From JBBQWR01 sp038210495 (GTDB taxonomy: Bacteria > Planctomycetota > Planctomycetia > Pirellulales > DATAWG01), in NCBI GenBank assembly GCA_038210495.1, contig JBBQWR010000016.1, forward strand, positions 1 to 64,000: 64,000 nt of DNA, given 5' to 3'. Under the pieces are notes generated by a model. The model was not told the DNA's origin, made no database searches, and saw only the letters and a list, made by a program, of their open reading frames with translations. Shown one piece after another: positions 61,045-64,000 of this stretch. Positions within the stretch are counted from its first letter, which is position 1, and each line of letters starts with the position of its first letter. Made by a program: the position numbers and the translations under genes.

Positions 61045-61145
61045 AGAGCCCGCGCACGAAGTAAGCGGAGAGTGGTCGCGAATCAAGAATTTAAGCGGCC
61101 TAGTTCGGGATTCGGGCAAGCACCACTTACTGCGTGCGCGGCTCT
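61045..61145. repeat. Family E inverted repeat (copy 2)
   Basis: The left arm AGAGCCCGCGCACGAAGTAA (then GCGGAGAGTGG) and the right arm CACCACTTACTGCGTGCGCG (then GCTCT) pair imperfectly. The core GCGCACGAAGT / ACTGCGTGCGC is shared with copy 1. It starts 18 bp after the FHA stop. Confidence 0.75.
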
Positions 61146-61293
61146 AAATTGGGGAAAAAACCATACGGCAATATTTGTCGGCTCGATGCGAATTAGAGAC
61201 AAGAGAAGTGAAACTGTTCGCTTGAACTTTTAACACCCTGCGAACGAGAAGTCTCGGCCACGGACTTAGCCGACTTTGCACAAGGTCTCCTCT

Positions 61294-63309
61294 ATGGTTA
61301 CGTTGGAATCAGCCCCTGAGAATCCGATGAACCTCCGCGCGACCCAGGCCTCCGATCCCTTGCCCACCGACGGGCGATTCACCTACTCCGGCGGCGCGCA
61401 GCCGCTGGCGGGGTTTACGATCAAGCGGGGCGTCGGCCACGGCGGCTTCGGCGAAGTCTACTACGCCGTCAGCGACGCCGGCAAAGAGGTCGCCCTCAAA
61501 CTCATTCGCCGCCATCTGGACATCGAGCTGCGCGGCGTGACTCAATGCCTGAACCTCAAACATCCGAACCTCGTCAGCCTTTACGACATCCGCCAGGGCG
61601 ATCGCGACGAAACCTGGGTCGTGATGGAATTCGTCAGTGGGCAGTGCCTCGAGCAGTCGTTGGCCGATCATCCGCGGGGGCTCTCGGTCGACGACACGAT
61701 GGCTTGGATGCGAGGCATCGCCGCCGGCGTCGGCTATCTGCACGATCACGGCATCGTGCATCGCGATCTAAAACCGGGCAACATCTTCCGCGAAGACGGC
61801 ATCGTCAAAATCGGCGATTACGGCCTCTCAAAATTCATCTCTTGCAGCCATCGGAGCGGACAGACCGGCAGTGTCGGCACGGTTCACTACATGGCGCCGG
61901 AAGTCGCCAATGGTCGGTACGGCAAAGAGATCGACATCTATGCGGTGGGCATCGTGCTTTACGAAATGCTCACGGGCAGCGTGCCGTTCGAAGGCGAAAG
62001 CATGAGCGAGGTGCTGATGAAGCATCTCACCGCGCAGCCCAATTTAGGCGCCGTGCCCGAGCCGTTTCGCAAAGCGATCGGCGGCGCCTTGGCCAAGGAC
62101 CCGGAGAAACGATTGCATTCGATGGCGGAATTCATGGCGCTATTGCCGACGGCCGTTTCAGGCGCCGCCGCCGCTGCGACCTATCCCGCCGGACAATCCG
62201 CCGGACAACCGGCCGGTCGAGCCGACGCGGCGCGAGACGCCGTGTTTTCTCCGCCCGTGTCATTACCGGCCGTCGCGCACGACGACGAACCCGTGCTCAG
62301 GTTCCTTCGTGCCCGCTGGCGGGGGGGACGAGACTGGTGGCTGTCGACCAACCTGGCGCCGTGGCAGCGAGCGTTGCTGTCGATCGTCGCGATTTTTGGA
62401 CTCGTGACGCTGCTGCCGTTCTGGGGGCCGCTGTTGGTCTACATGGCAATCCTGTATGGAGTGTATCGATTCATTCGGGCGATTGTTTATAACCCCCGTT
62501 CCACCGTCAACGCCGGACCAGACGTCGCCGCTGGTCCGCCGATCGCGCCGATGGCCCAGGCGGCATCGCCCGGAATGGCTGGCGCGGCGGGCCGATTCGG
62601 ATCATCGAGCGCCAAGGCGCGCCAGTGGCGAAACGGCGAACGGCCGACCGCGCCGGGCCCTTGGCCGATGCCGCGTTTGACGGTGCGGGATCGCTTCACG
62701 GAACTCGTCGGCTCGCTGCTCCTGGCTGCGATCGTGGCGCTGGTCACGTCGATGGCGATGATCCGCGGCGCCGCCGCCAATGGCGCGGCGCTCGAGCCGA
62801 ACCAATTTGCGTGGCTCGCCCTGACGTCGATTCTCGGCTCATGGGCCGTGCTGATCCCGGCCAAGTTTTGGGAGGGCAAGCCCGAGGAGGCCTCGCTCCG
62901 GCGGTTTGCGATGCTGGTGCTGGGGCTGGGGTTGGGCGCCGCGGCGTTCGCGATTCATGGCAGCCTGCTGGTTCATCTGCCGTACGAAATGCAGCAACAA
63001 AGCCTGGGACCACCGGTTTTCCGCTGGCAGAATTTCTATGGCCCGGATGGCGCCCCGGCGCTGCTCGCGTTTTTATCCGCGTTTGGTTTTACGATGATGG
63101 GGCCTCGCTGGTGGCGGCAAGTCGATCGACAGAGATCCGCCCGGATCAGCTTTTGGAGCGTGGCCGCGACGGTGTTTTGGGCGGTCATCGTGAACGCGAT
63201 CTGGCCGTTCCCACAACCCTGGGGTTATATGGCGATCGCGACAATTTCGATCGCGGCGCAGATGGCCAGTCCGACGGCGCCCAAGCCAGTGACGACGAAG
63301 CGATTGTGA
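61294..63309 (+). CDS. Membrane-bound serine/threonine protein kinase
   Basis: 671 aa from the ATG at 61294, with AAGG upstream; a TTG at 61276 is less likely. The kinase domain occupies about 45-295: glycine loop GVGHGGFGEVYYA, catalytic Lys in VALKLIRR, IVHRDLKPGNIF (His156, Asp158), VKIGDYGLSKF (a DYG in place of the usual DFG), YMAPEVANGRYGKEIDIYAV. A proline/alanine-rich linker follows. The C-terminal 280 residues have about six or seven membrane segments (SIVAIFGLVTLLPFWGPLL, LLLAAIVALVTSMAMI, AMLVLGLGLGAAAFAIHG) with no obvious extracellular sensor domain. Hanks-type kinases with multi-pass C-termini are frequent in planctomycetes. The upstream FHA gene is a plausible partner. A family A repeat follows the stop. 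Confidence 0.92.
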   Translation: MVTLESAPENPMNLRATQASDPLPTDGRFTYSGGAQPLAGFTIKRGVGHGGFGEVYYAVSDAGKEVALKLIRRHLDIELRGVTQCLNLKHPNLVSLYDIRQGDRDETWVVMEFVSGQCLEQSLADHPRGLSVDDTMAWMRGIAAGVGYLHDHGIVHRDLKPGNIFREDGIVKIGDYGLSKFISCSHRSGQTGSVGTVHYMAPEVANGRYGKEIDIYAVGIVLYEMLTGSVPFEGESMSEVLMKHLTAQPNLGAVPEPFRKAIGGALAKDPEKRLHSMAEFMALLPTAVSGAAAAATYPAGQSAGQPAGRADAARDAVFSPPVSLPAVAHDDEPVLRFLRARWRGGRDWWLSTNLAPWQRALLSIVAIFGLVTLLPFWGPLLVYMAILYGVYRFIRAIVYNPRSTVNAGPDVAAGPPIAPMAQAASPGMAGAAGRFGSSSAKARQWRNGERPTAPGPWPMPRLTVRDRFTELVGSLLLAAIVALVTSMAMIRGAAANGAALEPNQFAWLALTSILGSWAVLIPAKFWEGKPEEASLRRFAMLVLGLGLGAAAFAIHGSLLVHLPYEMQQQSLGPPVFRWQNFYGPDGAPALLAFLSAFGFTMMGPRWWRQVDRQRSARISFWSVAATVFWAVIVNAIWPFPQPWGYMAIATISIAAQMASPTAPKPVTTKRL

Positions 63310-63322
63310 GTGAGTCGAACGA

Positions 63323-63427
63323 GAGGGGCTAGGGACTAGGGGACTAAGCGGACGACGGCGGCAGCGAAGCTGCCGGTGTTCCCTGACGCCTGTTCCCTTG
63401 TCCCTAGCTCCGCCACCCCTAGCCCCT
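63323..63427. repeat. Family A inverted repeat with G-rich left arm (copy 2)
   Basis: The left arm AGGGGCTAGGGACTAGGGGA has three G-tracts and is shorter than in copy 1. The right arm (CCCTAGCTCCGCCACCCCTA, then GCCCCT) closely matches the right arm of copy 1. The element starts 14 bp after the kinase stop and ends 33 bp before the ATG of the last gene. Confidence 0.7.
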
Positions 63428-63459
63428 AAACCATCGACACGACAGCGAAGTGAACGACT

Positions 63460-64000
63460 ATGGTTTCCCTATTGGCAATACCGCTGATCTTCATGCTTGG
63501 ACTGATGGCGATGATGGCCGTGATGACGCTGTTTGGCGTCGCATGGCTATTTCATCATCATTATCTGAAGCCCTTGTTCGGCGGGTTGCTCGTTGGACTG
63601 GGCTTAATGTTTTTGATATTCTTCGCCGGGTTTCAGCACCGAGCGGAGATGAATCCTCCGGCCACACCCGTCCCGACTACCGCGCGGTCCGCTGACTCGG
63701 CGGATAAGACGAGCGGTCGAGCGACGCCGGCGGTCACCACTCAGGCGGAAAAATCTCCGACGGACGAGAAACCCATCGATCCGACTGCCAAGCCGAGTTG
63801 GGTCGGCCAGCCGCCGCACACGATCACAGAGTCCGGGGTCGGCGCGTATGTCACCACGGCTGTATCTGGTCCTTATTCAACGGTCGCCGAATGTGAGAGG
63901 AATCTCACTCCCGCTGTCGAGCAATCCGTTTCCGACTTTATGATCGACCATCTTGGGGAGCACGGCGCGAAGCCGGTCGCGATCGATTCGAAATTCCTTC
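63460..64000 (+). CDS. Membrane protein of unknown function (3' end outside window)
   Basis: 180 residues are visible from the ATG at 63460 with no stop before the window end. Two hydrophobic segments (about 4-31 and 37-56; MVSLLAIPLIFMLGLMAMMA, GGLLVGLGLMFLIFFAGF) are separated by a His-rich loop (HHHYLKP). A Pro/Thr/Ala/Asp-rich low-complexity stretch follows (about 63-115), then a more ordered part (SGVGAYVTTAVSGPYSTVAE, ERNLTPAVEQSVSDFMIDHL). No family recognised. The sequence reads as a membrane-anchored protein with an exposed soluble domain. Confidence 0.7.
   Translation, partial: MVSLLAIPLIFMLGLMAMMAVMTLFGVAWLFHHHYLKPLFGGLLVGLGLMFLIFFAGFQHRAEMNPPATPVPTTARSADSADKTSGRATPAVTTQAEKSPTDEKPIDPTAKPSWVGQPPHTITESGVGAYVTTAVSGPYSTVAECERNLTPAVEQSVSDFMIDHLGEHGAKPVAIDSKFL

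Noticed and set aside
1..64000. CRISPR array, prophage or transposase
   Set aside because: No regularly spaced short repeats, integrase, phage structural gene or transposase was seen.

Overview
The window (about 60% GC) looks like a chromosomal piece of a planctomycete, most probably of the Pirellulales type. The pointers are a very large secreted protein built of autotransporter-associated beta-strand repeats, a secreted animal-type haem peroxidase with a planctomycete-style LESLETRTMLTA N-terminal signature, a 36-residue peptide with the planctomycete F-x-LRTLL membrane motif, TPR-rich exported proteins, DUF1844, DUF6159, a membrane Ser/Thr kinase beside an FHA protein, and many repeat-filled intergenic gaps. 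The assignment is inferred from gene content; no rRNA or phylogenetic marker was compared. No rRNA, prophage, transposase or CRISPR array was seen; there is one tRNA, tRNA-Arg(CCG).

Layout. 1-8207 (minus) is one uninterrupted reading frame for a giant beta-strand-repeat surface protein that runs off the left edge. 8753-10468 (minus) encodes a secreted parallel beta-helix protein. The tRNA, a small unknown gene, the haem peroxidase and an exported protein of unknown role follow. 16228-20000 is a likely operon (GntP permease, M19 dipeptidase, D-threonine-aldolase-like PLP enzyme) for uptake and breakdown of D-amino-acid-containing compounds. 20380-25300 holds a Cys/His-rich secreted protein, ThpR, DUF1653, a rhomboid protease, DUF6159, a YncE-like beta-propeller and a candidate small RNA. 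25322-32351 has an exported TPR protein, an ABC-2 permease, a SolA/sarcosine-oxidase-type flavoenzyme, a YedK/HMCES-type DNA-crosslink protein and small membrane proteins. 32836-39922 has two exported TPR proteins (1774 and 519 aa). 40820-49287 has acetolactate synthase, a frameshifted DUF3800 gene and the MoxR-DUF58-transglutaminase cluster. 49500-54037 has a YchF-like GTPase, a cytochrome-b/molybdopterin oxidoreductase fusion with a cupin, DUF488 and a Spy/LTXXQ-like protein. 54431-55555 is a compact, visibly lower-GC three-gene cassette (DUF6941, unknown, PemK/MazF-like) directly behind an intrinsic terminator. The window closes with CTP synthase, DUF1844, a sigma-70 factor, a coiled-coil protein, FHA, Ser/Thr kinase and a partial membrane protein.

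The most striking non-coding signal is a set of at least seven families of imperfect inverted repeats in the spaces between genes, several present two to four times in this window. One group (17646, 44131, 45341, 63323) has a G-rich left arm (three or four G-tracts), a short GC-rich loop and a complementary C-rich right arm; each sits just after a stop codon and three of the four end only a few bases before the next start codon. In three of the four the left arm fits a G-quadruplex pattern. Other observations worth following are the TTT TGA frameshift site in the DUF3800 gene, the low-GC cassette, and the candidate RNA at 25125-25228.
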